A stretch of DNA of 64,000 nucleotides, taken from positions 3,472,001 through 3,536,000 of the forward strand of contig NZ_CP025804.1 of NCBI RefSeq assembly GCF_003352085.1, given 5' to 3'. This document shows positions 44,356 through 53,445 of this stretch, one piece after another (the first letter of the stretch is position 1; every line of letters starts with the position of its first letter). A model generated the notes under the pieces. The model was not told the origin of the DNA and ran no database searches. It was given only the letters and a program-made list of their open reading frames with translations. The DNA comes from Sulfitobacter sp. SK012. Lineage in GTDB: Bacteria > Pseudomonadota > Alphaproteobacteria > Rhodobacterales > Rhodobacteraceae. The position numbers and the translations under genes were made by a program.

Positions 44356-45698
44356 AACGCACGACACACATCATGGCAGGTCTACTTGCCACTACATTTC
44401 TGGCAGGTGCCGCTAACGCGGACACGATCCGGTTCTGGACAATGGAAGTCCAGCCAGAACGAATCGCCGTTCAGGAAGAAATGATCGCCGGCTTTGAAGC
44501 CGCATCTGGCCACACGGTTGAAATTATTCCAGTGGAAGAATCCGACATTCAGACGCGCGCAACGGCCGCGTTTGCGGCTGGCGATTTGCCTGACGTCATC
44601 AACCTGACTGTCAGCCATATCCTGCCATACTCCGAAGCTGGTCTTCTGGATGCAGCAGCGGCAAGCGAAGTGATGGATAACCTTGGGGTTGATACATTCG
44701 CCGAAGGTCCCGTTGCCATGGCTATGTCCGATGGTGAAATCGTTGCTGTCCCAACAGACGGCTGGACACAGCTTGTGGTCTACCGTGCTGATCTATTTGA
44801 GGCCGCCGGTCTCGAAACGCCAAGCACGTTTGATGCGATCAATGCTGCAATGACAGCCCTGCACAACCCACCGGAAATGTACGGTTTTGTGGCTGCGACA
44901 AAGATCGACGAAGGCTACATGATGCAGCTGATCGAGCATCTATCGCTCGCCACTGGTTATTCGCCTGTTAACGCCGACGGGTCCATCAACGAGGACACCA
45001 CCCACCTTGTCGAGCTGCTTGAGCTTTACAAGAACCTCGTTGCGAATTCGCCTGAGGGTGATCTTTACTGGTCGCAGTCGCGTGAATTGTACCTCGACGG
45101 TAAAGCCGCGATGGTGATCTGGTCACCGTCCATTTTGGACGAGCTTGGCGGGTTGCGTGACAGTGCACCCGTGACCATTGATGATAATCCGATGACAACT
45201 GCGTTGGCCGAAATGACTGGTTTCTCGACTGTCGTTGCTGGCCCTGGCAATGCGGAAGGCGCTGCCTATGCTGACGTGCGTTACTTGGGCATTTCAGCAG
45301 ATGCCAACACGTCTGTCGCGCAGGAATTCGTCGAGTACGTGATGTCCGAAGGCTACGGCCAGTGGTTGTCACAAGCACCCGAGGGCAAGTTCCCAGTTCG
45401 TCGCGGCACCCAAGCCGGCGACACATCCTTTGAGATGACATGGGCTGGCTTGGATGTTGGTGTAGACCGCAAAGCACCGCTGGGCGACATCTACCCGCAG
45501 TCTGTGATTGACGACATCGTTGCAGGTCTCTCGGTGGGTGACCGTTGGGGCGTTGCTGATGGCCAACTCGCCACAGCGTCCAACATCGTCAACTCCCAAG
45601 TCATGTCGCGCGTGATCCGCGAGATGACAGACGGTGATCTGACGGTTCAGGAAGCCGCAGACAAGATCGTCGCCGAGCATATGGCACTTGATCTGTAA
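44352..45698 (+). CDS. Carbohydrate ABC transporter substrate-binding protein (family 1)
   Basis: A 448-residue periplasmic receptor with a signal peptide of about 23 residues (ending AGAANA). Family 1 features are TIRFWTMEVQPERIAVQEEMI, the FAAGDLPDVINLTVSHI segment and the WTQLVVYRADLFEAAGLETP hinge. It overlaps the lacI stop and is followed by a GC-rich hairpin before the permease genes, which usually lets the receptor be made in excess. The cluster suggests a glycosyl-glycerate ligand; a disaccharide cannot be excluded. Confidence 0.92.
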   Translation: MKRTTHIMAGLLATTFLAGAANADTIRFWTMEVQPERIAVQEEMIAGFEAASGHTVEIIPVEESDIQTRATAAFAAGDLPDVINLTVSHILPYSEAGLLDAAAASEVMDNLGVDTFAEGPVAMAMSDGEIVAVPTDGWTQLVVYRADLFEAAGLETPSTFDAINAAMTALHNPPEMYGFVAATKIDEGYMMQLIEHLSLATGYSPVNADGSINEDTTHLVELLELYKNLVANSPEGDLYWSQSRELYLDGKAAMVIWSPSILDELGGLRDSAPVTIDDNPMTTALAEMTGFSTVVAGPGNAEGAAYADVRYLGISADANTSVAQEFVEYVMSEGYGQWLSQAPEGKFPVRRGTQAGDTSFEMTWAGLDVGVDRKAPLGDIYPQSVIDDIVAGLSVGDRWGVADGQLATASNIVNSQVMSRVIREMTDGDLTVQEAADKIVAEHMALDL

Positions 45699-45710
45699 CC
45701 ACTAAAATCA

Positions 45711-45736
45711 GGCGGCGCGAATTTTCTCGCGCCGCC
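45711..45736 (+). terminator. Intra-operon stem-loop after binding-protein gene
   Basis: GGCGGCGCGA (45711-45720) pairs perfectly with TCGCGCCGCC (45727-45736) around a six-base loop. It lies between receptor and first permease without a T-run. It probably stabilises the upstream mRNA or attenuates transcription. Confidence 0.65.
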
Positions 45737-45755
45737 CACTTACCTCACCATTTGC

Positions 45756-47060
45756 ATGGATAAGATGATGCCAGACGACAACGCACCACAGCCGCCCAAG
45801 GGATTGGGACCACTCGCCAAACGCGAAATGCGGTTGGCCTATATGATGCTGTTACCGACGTTTGCAATTGTATTGTCCGTTGTCCTATTTCCGCTTTTTG
45901 CCAACGTCTGGATCAGCTTTAAACCTGTTACCCTGGGTGATCTGCGCGCGCCTTCGATCCTCGTGAACGAGCGCCTCATGGGAGATATCGAAGCCGCTGG
46001 TGATGAAGCTGACATCCGCTACCGCATTCGGAACTCGTCCCGTCAGGGCGACATCGCAGACGTCTTTATGACCGACACGTTGCCCGCCACGCTCGACATT
46101 CTGGGTGTCGACGACCGCTGCACGTTGGACGGGACCGCACTCGCCTGTGATCTTGGCGATTACGAGGCGGGCAAACGCGAAGACGTCAACGTGCGCGTCG
46201 CCGCGACACAGGCTTTTCTGGATGCGCCGATCAACGTCAAAGACACCAAGGCTGTCTTTACGTTTGACCCCGAAAACGTGCTGACGAATGGCGATTTCAC
46301 GCTGGATAACTTTCGCAAAGTTTTCAACGCATCGGACTTTTGGCCCGTTCTGTGGGCTTCCCTCTATTATACGATCGCGGGCACTGTTGGGGCGTTGGTC
46401 ATGGGATTGTTCGCAGCCCAGTTGATGAACATCACGTTCCGCGGACGCAGTTTTTTACGCGGTCTGTATCTCTCCCCTTATGTTGCCCCAGTGATTGCGG
46501 TTGCCCTTGCGTGGGTGCTGCTTCTTGATCCGGGTCCGGGAGGGACGCTGAACGCGCTGTTGATCCAGCTTGGCGTGATCGACGGGCCGATCAACTTCTT
46601 AGGCCAACGTGTCGCTGAAATCAGCTTTTTAGGCCTGTCGTTTGACTTCCCCGTCGCCCTCACAGTCGTGATCATCTTTGAAATCTGGCGCTATTTTCCG
46701 CTGGCGATGCTGTTCATCCTCGCGCGGATGCAATCAGTGTCCACCGACATCTACGAGGCCGCAGAAATCGACGGAGCGACGCCGCTCCAGCAATTCCGGT
46801 TCATTTCGCTGCCGCAACTAGCCGGCATCATGGCGGTGCTGTTCTTGCTGCGCTTCATCTGGACGTTCAACAAATTCGACGACATCTTCCTGCTGACAGG
46901 CGGGGCCGCGGGCACACGCACCTTGACAGTGAACGTCTATGAACAAGCCTTCGCGGTGTCCAATCTTGGCGCGGGTGCAGCAGTGGCTGTTGTCGTATTC
47001 CTGATCTTGCTTTGTTTCTCAGTGATCTTCTTCAAATTCTCAACGGAGGACGACGCATGA
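45756..47060 (+). CDS. Carbohydrate ABC transporter permease (MalF type)
   Basis: A 434-residue inner-membrane permease. TM1 lies at about residues 28-52. It is followed by an unusually large periplasmic insert of about 120 residues (IRYRIRNSSRQGDIADVFM, then TLDGTALACDLGDYEAGKRED), which resembles a DUF11-like beta domain; it takes the place of the MalF P2 loop. Five further helices follow, with the EAA loop as IYEAAEIDGATPLQQFRFISLPQL. It ends by overlapping the next permease (ATGA). The extra domain may contact the receptor protein. Confidence 0.9.
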   Translation: MDKMMPDDNAPQPPKGLGPLAKREMRLAYMMLLPTFAIVLSVVLFPLFANVWISFKPVTLGDLRAPSILVNERLMGDIEAAGDEADIRYRIRNSSRQGDIADVFMTDTLPATLDILGVDDRCTLDGTALACDLGDYEAGKREDVNVRVAATQAFLDAPINVKDTKAVFTFDPENVLTNGDFTLDNFRKVFNASDFWPVLWASLYYTIAGTVGALVMGLFAAQLMNITFRGRSFLRGLYLSPYVAPVIAVALAWVLLLDPGPGGTLNALLIQLGVIDGPINFLGQRVAEISFLGLSFDFPVALTVVIIFEIWRYFPLAMLFILARMQSVSTDIYEAAEIDGATPLQQFRFISLPQLAGIMAVLFLLRFIWTFNKFDDIFLLTGGAAGTRTLTVNVYEQAFAVSNLGAGAAVAVVVFLILLCFSVIFFKFSTEDDA

Positions 47061-48289
47061 GCCGTTTCGGGAACATCTTTTATCTTTGCCTGCTGTTTGG
47101 TGCGCTGTGGGGGGCGATTGCCACGACTTTGATTACCCTTCTGGCGTTGTTCATCTCTGGCGAATTGTTTCAGCCGCAGGTTACGGCGGGGGCCTTTGCA
47201 GGGCTGGTAACCGCTGGTGTTCTAACCTGCATGACCCCTGAAAAGCGCACGTTCGGGATGCGGGCACTCAGCGCGTTTGCCTTTGTGCTGGTCCTTACAG
47301 TTGCCTCGGGCGCACAGCCTCTCGGTCTGCCGATGTCGACCTACTCGTTGGGTCAATTGATCGCTGTTGTCGTGATAGCCTGCTTGGTTGCAGGCGCCCT
47401 CCACACAAATGCCAAAGGCTTTGGCCCTGGCCGCGAGCGCCGCTACAATATCGAGGTCATTTGCCTGCGCTTTATCAAGGGTTTTGGCCTTGTCGCCTTC
47501 ACCATTGCCGTCGCACTGCCATTCTTTGTCATGGTGATGATGAGCCTGAAGAACCAGCAGATGTTGTTGTCAAATCCTTTGGATTTTTCGATCAATTTCG
47601 AACAGGGCTTCACCGCGCTTTTCCGCAGCTACATCGAGCTGTTCACCCAGTATCACTTTGGCAGTTACCTGATGAACTCGGCGCTGGTGTCCGTTGTGAC
47701 CGTGCTGATCACGCTGTTCTTTGCGGTCCCTGGTGCCTACGCGGTGGCGCGGTTGAAATTTCCGGGGCAGAACTTTCTCAGCCGTTCGATCTTGCTGATT
47801 TACATGGTGCCGATGATTGTACTGGTGATCCCGCTTTATGCGATTTTCAGCCAACTTGGGATGCGCAACACGCTTTGGGGTTTGATGCTGGTCTATCCGG
47901 CGACAACCATCCCCGTCGCGCTGTATATGCTCCAAGGTTACTTTCGTGGCATCCCCGCCGAGCTTGAAGAAGCCGGACTGATGGACGGGCTCAGCCGCTT
48001 GAACGTGATCCGCAAAATCACGCTGCCACTCGCTTTACCCGCCATGGCATCGGTTGCGCTCTATGTCTTCATGATCGCGTGGAACGAATTCCTATTTGCA
48101 TTCATGTTTCTCGACAATGTCGACCTTTACACCCTGTCGCGCGGGATCGCAGAGCTGAACTCGTCCGAGGTTCCACGCCAACATCTTATGGCTGGCGCAG
48201 TCATCGCGACCGTTCCTGTGCTTGCGCTGTTCTTATGGTTTGAACGCTACCTTGTAGCAGGTCTGACGGCCGGTAGTGTGAAAGGATAA
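47057..48289 (+). CDS. Carbohydrate ABC transporter permease (MalG type), N-terminally extended
   Basis: 410 residues from ATG 47057 (GGAGG 7 bp upstream, ATGA overlap). An in-frame upstream start at 47012 is unlikely. Usual MalG-type permeases are about 280 residues. Here about 130 extra residues with about four hydrophobic segments (for example LLFGALWGAIATTLITLLAL and GQLIAVVVIACLVAGAL) precede the canonical part. That part starts near KGFGLVAFTIAVALPFFVMV and carries the EAA loop ELEEAGLMDGLSRLNVIRKITLPLA. It partners the MalF-type subunit; its stop overlaps the GH63 start. Confidence 0.9.
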   Translation: MSRFGNIFYLCLLFGALWGAIATTLITLLALFISGELFQPQVTAGAFAGLVTAGVLTCMTPEKRTFGMRALSAFAFVLVLTVASGAQPLGLPMSTYSLGQLIAVVVIACLVAGALHTNAKGFGPGRERRYNIEVICLRFIKGFGLVAFTIAVALPFFVMVMMSLKNQQMLLSNPLDFSINFEQGFTALFRSYIELFTQYHFGSYLMNSALVSVVTVLITLFFAVPGAYAVARLKFPGQNFLSRSILLIYMVPMIVLVIPLYAIFSQLGMRNTLWGLMLVYPATTIPVALYMLQGYFRGIPAELEEAGLMDGLSRLNVIRKITLPLALPAMASVALYVFMIAWNEFLFAFMFLDNVDLYTLSRGIAELNSSEVPRQHLMAGAVIATVPVLALFLWFERYLVAGLTAGSVKG

Positions 48290-49563
48290 TGATGTCACTA
48301 AAACAACTCGCAATCGACACACTGGCCAATAATGACCGCGGCGGCTTCACGATCCCGACGGCGGGGCTTTATCCTTACCAGTGGAACTGGGATTCTGCCT
48401 TTGTTGCCCTTGGCATCGCGACCTACGACATGGACCGCGCTTGGACCGAGATCACATCGCTGATCGAAGGCCAATGGCCTGACGGTATGATCCCCAGCAT
48501 CATCTTTCGCAGTGACGATCCCGACTATTTCCCCGGACCCTCCCGATGGGGTAAGACGCACGGCACAATCCCGTCAACAGGCGTGTCACAGCCGCCTGTT
48601 CTGGCGACGGTCGTGCGTCAGATCACCCAAGGCCCAACCGGGGCCGCTCGCCGCGCAGAGGTGTTTGATGCGATTTTCGCATGGCACAAATGGTTTCATG
48701 ACAACCGCACAGCCAACGGTATTGTCGCCACCGTCCACCCGTGGGAAACAGGTCGCGACAATTGCCCTGAATGGAACATCGGCCTTGATCTGATGGATGT
48801 CGCGCCCGATCTGCCGCCCTACACGCGCATGGACAACAAGCACGTTAATCCTGCGTTCCGCCCGACGCAGGAACAATATGACAAGTTCCTGACCATCGTG
48901 CATTTCGGTGATAGCGTTGGCTGGGACCAACGCCGCCTGACCGACGAGGGCCCGTTCCTGATGGCTGATCCGAACACTCATTTCGTTTTGCTGCGCGCAG
49001 ACAAAGACCTGCTTGCGATGGCCGTTGAGATGGGCAAATCCGCCGAAATCTGCGACCAGATTGGCGCATGGATCGCCAAAGGCGAAGCCGCAACAGATTA
49101 TCTGTGGAGCGAAGAGCTTGGTGCCTTCACGGCCCGCGATATCCGCACTGGCGCATTTTCAACGGGCTTTAGCAATTGCAGCGCGCTGTGTTTTTATGCG
49201 GACACAGGCACGCCCGACCAACGGGCACGCACAATCGAAAACCTGAAACGGATCGCCAAAAAGGTCGATTACATGCTGCCAAGCTGGGATCCGGATTCCC
49301 CCGACTTTGAAGCTCAGCGTTATTGGTGTGGTCCCCTCTGGCCGCAAATGAATTACATGACAGCCAACGGCCTGACAGAACAAGGCGAAGTCGAACTGGG
49401 CCAGAAAGTCCGCAATGACCTGTGCCGCGCGATTGAAAAATCAGGCTTTTGGGAATGCTTTAACCCCCTGACCGGCGACGGCTGTGTGGGTCCGAACTTT
49501 TCGTGGACAGCCGCGCTCTGGTTGTCTTGGGAACATGAATCAACGCTTGAAGGCGTGGCTTAA
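48289..49563 (+). CDS. GH63-type glycoside hydrolase, likely mannosyl/glucosylglycerate hydrolase
   Basis: A 424-residue cytosolic (alpha/alpha)6 enzyme without a signal peptide. ATG 48289 overlaps the preceding stop (TAATG); ATG 48292 is equally possible. Motifs are YPYQWNWDSAFVALG near the start, HPWETGRDNCPEWN in the middle and YWCGPLWPQMNYM plus TGDGCVGPNFSWTAA near the end. These match the GH63 branch of bacterial mannosylglycerate and glucosylglycerate hydrolases, whose length is also about 410-440. It should release glycerate and a hexose from an imported compatible solute. The neighbouring mannose-active isomerase and glycerate kinase support this; trehalase-like activity is the alternative. 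Confidence 0.83.
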   Translation: MMSLKQLAIDTLANNDRGGFTIPTAGLYPYQWNWDSAFVALGIATYDMDRAWTEITSLIEGQWPDGMIPSIIFRSDDPDYFPGPSRWGKTHGTIPSTGVSQPPVLATVVRQITQGPTGAARRAEVFDAIFAWHKWFHDNRTANGIVATVHPWETGRDNCPEWNIGLDLMDVAPDLPPYTRMDNKHVNPAFRPTQEQYDKFLTIVHFGDSVGWDQRRLTDEGPFLMADPNTHFVLLRADKDLLAMAVEMGKSAEICDQIGAWIAKGEAATDYLWSEELGAFTARDIRTGAFSTGFSNCSALCFYADTGTPDQRARTIENLKRIAKKVDYMLPSWDPDSPDFEAQRYWCGPLWPQMNYMTANGLTEQGEVELGQKVRNDLCRAIEKSGFWECFNPLTGDGCVGPNFSWTAALWLSWEHESTLEGVA

Positions 49564-49585
49564 GCCAAACAAAGGATAATACGTT

Positions 49586-50611
49586 ATGGGTTCTATAAGC
49601 CTCAAATCCGTCGAAAAATGGTTCGGCAATGTGCAGGTCATCAAGGGGATCGACCTTGATATTCTCGACGGTGAGTTGATCATCTTCGTGGGCCCGTCTG
49701 GGTGCGGTAAATCAACACTGCTGCGCATGATCGCGGGACTTGAAGAAACCAGTCGCGGGCAAATCATGCTGGATGACAATGACATGACCCACAAGGTCCC
49801 GTCCGAGCGGGAACTGTCGATGGTGTTCCAGTCCTACGCCCTTTATCCGCACATGAGCGTTGAGGAAAACGTGGGCTTTGCCCTTAAAACCGCAGGTGCC
49901 CCAAAGACCGAGATCGACGAGAAAGTCGGCCATGCCGCCGAAATTCTCAAACTTGACGCCTATATGGATCGCCGTCCAAAAGACTTGTCCGGTGGTCAGC
50001 GCCAGCGTGTCGCCATCGGCCGCGCGATTGTGCGCAAACCGAAGGGCTTCTTGTTTGACGAACCGCTTTCAAACCTTGATGCCTCTTTGCGCGTCGACAT
50101 GCGGTTTGAAATTGCGCGCCTGCACAAGGCGTTAGAGACCACGATGGTCTATGTGACCCACGATCAGGTTGAGGCAATGACGCTGGCAGACCGGATTGTT
50201 GTCTTGAAGGACGGGTTGATCATGCAGGTCGGCAGCCCGCGCGAGTTGTACGAAAAACCAGACAACGTCTTTGTGGCGCAGTTCATCGGTAGCCCGAAAA
50301 TGAACCTGATAGGGTGTGAGACGGAAAACGGTTTCACAGCACAGCCTGACCTAAAATCAGGCGCAGTGCAGCTTGGAATCCGACCTGAACATATCGGTGT
50401 TGTCGATAAAGGCGCAGGGAATTGTGATGGCGTGGTTCAAGTCAGCGAATACCTCGGCGCAGATTACTTTCATTATATTGATTGCGGCCCACTTGGCCTT
50501 TTGACCGTCCGGACGTCCGGTGCATTCCCTGACATCGAAGGGCAGACAGTTGGTCTCAAATTCGAGTCTGACAATCTGCATTTCTTCGGAGCAGACGAAC
50601 AGGCGCTCTGA
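49586..50611 (+). CDS. Carbohydrate ABC transporter ATP-binding protein (MalK/UgpC type)
   Basis: A 341-residue ATPase that powers the two permeases. Walker A is GPSGCGKST (about residue 36), the Q-loop is [11 protein letters not shown], the signature is [15 protein letters not shown], Walker B is [12 protein letters not shown] and the H-loop is YVTHDQ. The C-terminal about 100 residues are the TOBE/MalK regulatory domain ([12 protein letters not shown]). It is last in the plus-strand operon lacI, receptor, permeases, hydrolase, ATPase. Confidence 0.95.
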   Translation: MGSISLKSVEKWFGNVQVIKGIDLDILDGELIIFVGPSGCGKSTLLRMIAGLEETSRGQIMLDDNDMTHKVPSERELSMVFQSYALYPHMSVEENVGFALKTAGAPKTEIDEKVGHAAEILKLDAYMDRRPKDLSGGQRQRVAIGRAIVRKPKGFLFDEPLSNLDASLRVDMRFEIARLHKALETTMVYVTHDQVEAMTLADRIVVLKDGLIMQVGSPRELYEKPDNVFVAQFIGSPKMNLIGCETENGFTAQPDLKSGAVQLGIRPEHIGVVDKGAGNCDGVVQVSEYLGADYFHYIDCGPLGLLTVRTSGAFPDIEGQTVGLKFESDNLHFFGADEQAL

Positions 50612-51349
50612 ACAAAAGCGCGGGTTTGGCTGTTTGGGCCGCCCGCTGTTGTTTGTGTTGCCATATGTTGTCCAAACGATAAGCTTTAAGTGCAATATGG
50701 GCCCCGAAGTGCACGAGAGCCCCCGCGTCATTCGATTGAGTCTGCTATCGTGCACCAACTCCTGCAAAGCGGCTACCGCTTGGGCTCACTGTCACTGCTA
50801 GCTGCGACAGAACATCGGAAAAACTGGAACGGAGTCCCGAGCGTCCGCTTTCTTCAATTTCCCAATTTAGTTTGCGGGCGCAGCGAAGGTCCGGTTTCCG
50901 CCCTTAGTGTCGAGATGTGCATGGCGCAGCAATCGGGCCGCCTCCCTCTTCGTTCATGGTCGTGAACGGCCCATTTAGGACGCGACACGATCGTCTTTTT
51001 AGCATTAGCATCATGCATTAAATTTACCGACGGATCAGGGCAAAACTTGACCGTTTCATCCAATATCTTGTGGTGAAATTCTGCTTTCCGCACATTCACT
51101 CATGGCTAAATTTCTTTTCGACAAGAACCCGTCCAATTAGCCAGAGGCGTCAGCCTCAAGTTGTTGGCGACATGGAATTCAACCGGTGAACGATCTGTTC
51201 AAAATACAATTAGAGGCATGACACAATCAAAGGTCAGTTTACTATGAGGTTCTCGCATCCACACGATGAACTTGCGGAGGGTGCTGGCAAACGCGCAGGC
51301 CGATTGCGCCAACGCCCGTGCCAAAGCTCGGGCGTTGCAATGCGAGATC
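50612..51349. repeat. Gene-free stretch with dispersed repeat
   Basis: About 50870-50980 is a repeat copy (CGCAGCGAAGGTCCGG, CCGCCCTTAGTGTCGAGATG, CATGGCGCAGCAATCGG, GTGAACGGCCCA), close to the copy at 15.42 kb. The remainder shows no gene. The 288-codon plus-strand frame starting at 51266 is antisense to the HlyD gene and rejected. Confidence 0.65.
51310..51337 (-). terminator. Terminator-like hairpin past HlyD gene
   Basis: CAACGCCCG (51310-51318) pairs with CGGGCGTTG (51329-51337). It lies 13 bp past the stop of the minus-strand HlyD gene. No T-run follows, so it may act as an mRNA 3' protector. Confidence 0.4.
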
Positions 51350-52564
51350 TTAGTGTCCCGAGCCGGCCAGACCTATGCCGGACGCCAAGCCAAGCCACGA
51401 CTTGATGCGGATCCCCACCGCTTTGATGATGCCCATAGCTTCGACCGCATGGGCAACAGCCGTGCCTTCCATTGGGCCCTTAAGGTCGGTGGTGTAGGAC
51501 TGGACAATACACGCGCTGCCGGGAACGAGCTGGTCGCGATGTTCCGGGTGAACGAGATCGAGGTGGACCACGACCTGGCCGCGCTTTGCCCGCTCAGCCG
51601 GCTCCATCAATCGGCCGCTTGGCGACATCTGGCCCGCGGAGATAGGGCCTTGGATGCGGGTAATCCGGGCCGGAAGGACCGTGTTGCGCATTCCGATGTT
51701 GAAGTTGCTTTCGCACGCAACTTCGGCCGCCATGCCTTCGTAGAGTTCTGTGTGCGAGACCTGCGAGAACCCGGCGACAATCCGGCCGCGTTCGGCCTCC
51801 TTCCGATCTGGGATGATGAGCATGGCGGGGCTCATGGCGGCTTGCGCTGCCCGAGAACCGACATTCAGCGTCAGTTGCTCAACTGTTCCATCGACATAGC
51901 TGCGGGTGATCGTTTTCGCGAGGTCGACCTTGGCCTTGTCCAACGAGGATTGCGCACTCGCAAGCTGCGCTGGCATGACAGACGTCGCTTGAACTTGGGC
52001 CGCTGCAAGCTGTGCTTCAGCCCCGCGGACTTCTGCGGACCGGGTCTCAAGGGTCGACATTGCCCGCTCCAGTTGATTTGTGTGGAAGGCAACAGACCCG
52101 CGCGCCTGCAGCTCTTTGTGATCGGCGAGTGACAATTCAGCCTGCCCCTTGGCAGCCCTCGCCGCATCCAAAGCCGCGCGCGCACCCTCTATCTCAAGCA
52201 CAGCCATCAAAGCCGCGCTTTCGACTTCTGCGACCTTGCGTTCGCTGATCTCGACCGCTGCGCGTTCGACGGCATTTTCCACGGCGAAAAGCGGATCACC
52301 GACGGAAACCTTGTCGCCACCGCGAACGAAGATGTCGGTCACTGTGCCGCCATTCTCGGCGACCACTGGAACCGTCCGGAAGGGAACTAAGCCGGTGTAG
52401 GATTTGGGGTAATAGTAGAAAACGGCAAAAAATACGACCAGGGCTAACGTGAACCAGAGAACCAGCGCGCGGTGCACATTGTAGAGTGTGACCGGCATCC
52501 CACGCCAGCGCAGGTAGATGACGCGCAGGACGAAGGGGAAGGATGTAACAACAATCTCGATCAT
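51350..52564 (-). CDS. HlyD/EmrA-type membrane fusion protein
   Basis: A 404-residue periplasmic adaptor with one N-terminal membrane helix (about residues 30-52, LVLWFTLALVVFFAVFYYY). A biotinyl-lipoyl half-motif follows (VPVVAENGGTVTDIFVRGGDKVSVGDPLFAVEN). Then come a long alpha-helical hairpin rich in Ala/Glu (about 95-210) and the second half-motif SYVDGTVEQLTLNVGS. It would couple an inner-membrane exporter to the cell envelope. No exporter pump is adjacent. Its start overlaps the stop of a small membrane protein gene, so the pair acts together. Confidence 0.88.
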   Translation of the reverse strand: MIEIVVTSFPFVLRVIYLRWRGMPVTLYNVHRALVLWFTLALVVFFAVFYYYPKSYTGLVPFRTVPVVAENGGTVTDIFVRGGDKVSVGDPLFAVENAVERAAVEISERKVAEVESAALMAVLEIEGARAALDAARAAKGQAELSLADHKELQARGSVAFHTNQLERAMSTLETRSAEVRGAEAQLAAAQVQATSVMPAQLASAQSSLDKAKVDLAKTITRSYVDGTVEQLTLNVGSRAAQAAMSPAMLIIPDRKEAERGRIVAGFSQVSHTELYEGMAAEVACESNFNIGMRNTVLPARITRIQGPISAGQMSPSGRLMEPAERAKRGQVVVHLDLVHPEHRDQLVPGSACIVQSYTTDLKGPMEGTAVAHAVEAMGIIKAVGIRIKSWLGLASGIGLAGSGH

Positions 52565-52938
52565 TTCTGGAACTCCCCGTTCTCAGGGTGCCACCACAGC
52601 ATGAAGTCGCGGGCGACGGCTGTCAGAATCAATGCGGCAGGAAGAAGCATGCTGAAATGGCTAAGCGCTGGCATCAGTTCATATGCGAGCGCGACGGTCA
52701 GCATCATGGGAATTGTGGTGCGCAATGGGGATCCGGAATTGCGATGTTCTACGTGCCGGTCGAAGCGGGCGTAAAGATGTGCCACCAAAAGGAGCACCAG
52801 GAAGAAGATAACGAGACCGACCCAAGCATAGGTGTCGGTCTGATCGGGGGAGACCCACCAGCGAGGGTTACCCCCAGCGGCGGCAGGCGTGGCCAAGATG
52901 CTGAGCATCGAAGTCACCAGTTTAACGGGCTGTTTCAC
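52561..52938 (-). CDS. Small inner-membrane protein partnered with HlyD protein
   Basis: A 125-residue protein with three hydrophobic segments: a possible signal or TM at 1-22 (ending TPAAAGG), one at about 40-60 (AWVGLVIFFLVLLLVAHLYA) and one at about 80-110. It overlaps the HlyD-type gene by ATGA, so the two are translationally coupled. The family is not recognised. Such HlyD plus small membrane protein pairs occur without a dedicated pump; the function is open. Confidence 0.7.
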   Translation of the reverse strand: MKQPVKLVTSMLSILATPAAAGGNPRWWVSPDQTDTYAWVGLVIFFLVLLLVAHLYARFDRHVEHRNSGSPLRTTIPMMLTVALAYELMPALSHFSMLLPAALILTAVARDFMLWWHPENGEFQK

Positions 52939-53347
52939 GTATCGCGTCCTTGGAATTTTGATGCGGGCGGCATCTTGTGGTGTGTGGATCGGTTCGGGTG
53001 TTCGGGCAAATCGCCCGTCTGCGGGAATGGTTTAACGAGCCGCAGCGTAGGGTGGGTCCCAGCGGCGATGTTGTAGGGCGTTCTCTTTGCTGGGGTGTTC
53101 TTTTTTCAGGGGTTCCTCGAGATCTCGCGAGATTTTCACACTCACTGAGGGGCGGAGGTTGATGTGGATTGACAGAACAGGCGCATCTCCCATCACTTCC
53201 GTCCTCCATCGCGGCGAAGGGCGGCGCAGTATCTGGTTTCAGGCGATTGGATTGCGGCCCAAAGGCGGTAGTATCGTGCGTAGTAGATCATCTGTGTTTC
53301 CCTATTTGGATGAGATAGATCTAACGCCGGACGCCAGAGCATTCGTT
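52939..53347. other. Gene-free divergent region between HlyD pair and AraC gene
   Basis: About 400 bases hold the divergent promoters. Open frames here on both strands have no motifs. Only the direct repeats listed separately stand out. Confidence 0.5.
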
Positions 53348-53385
53348 TGGGTTCTGGACAGTTGTTTGTGGGTTCTGGACAATTG
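53348..53385 (+). promoter_or_regulatory. Tandem direct repeat, likely AraC-type binding site
   Basis: TGGGTTCTGGACAGTTG (53348-53364) is repeated as TGGGTTCTGGACAATTG (53369-53385), one mismatch, with a 21-bp period (two helical turns). Direct repeats on one DNA face are the usual AraC/XylS target. It lies 61 bp upstream of the AraC gene start, so autoregulation and control of the divergent HlyD operon are plausible. Confidence 0.6.
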
Positions 53386-53445
53386 GCTGGCTGGCAGGTT
53401 TATTTTAGCGAACTGGCTAGCAATTCTACGGGAGGACGACAGGCG

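Noticed and set aside
51266..52132. A 288-codon plus-strand open frame
   Set aside because: Antisense to the HlyD gene, whose lipoyl motifs and membrane helix are unmistakable.
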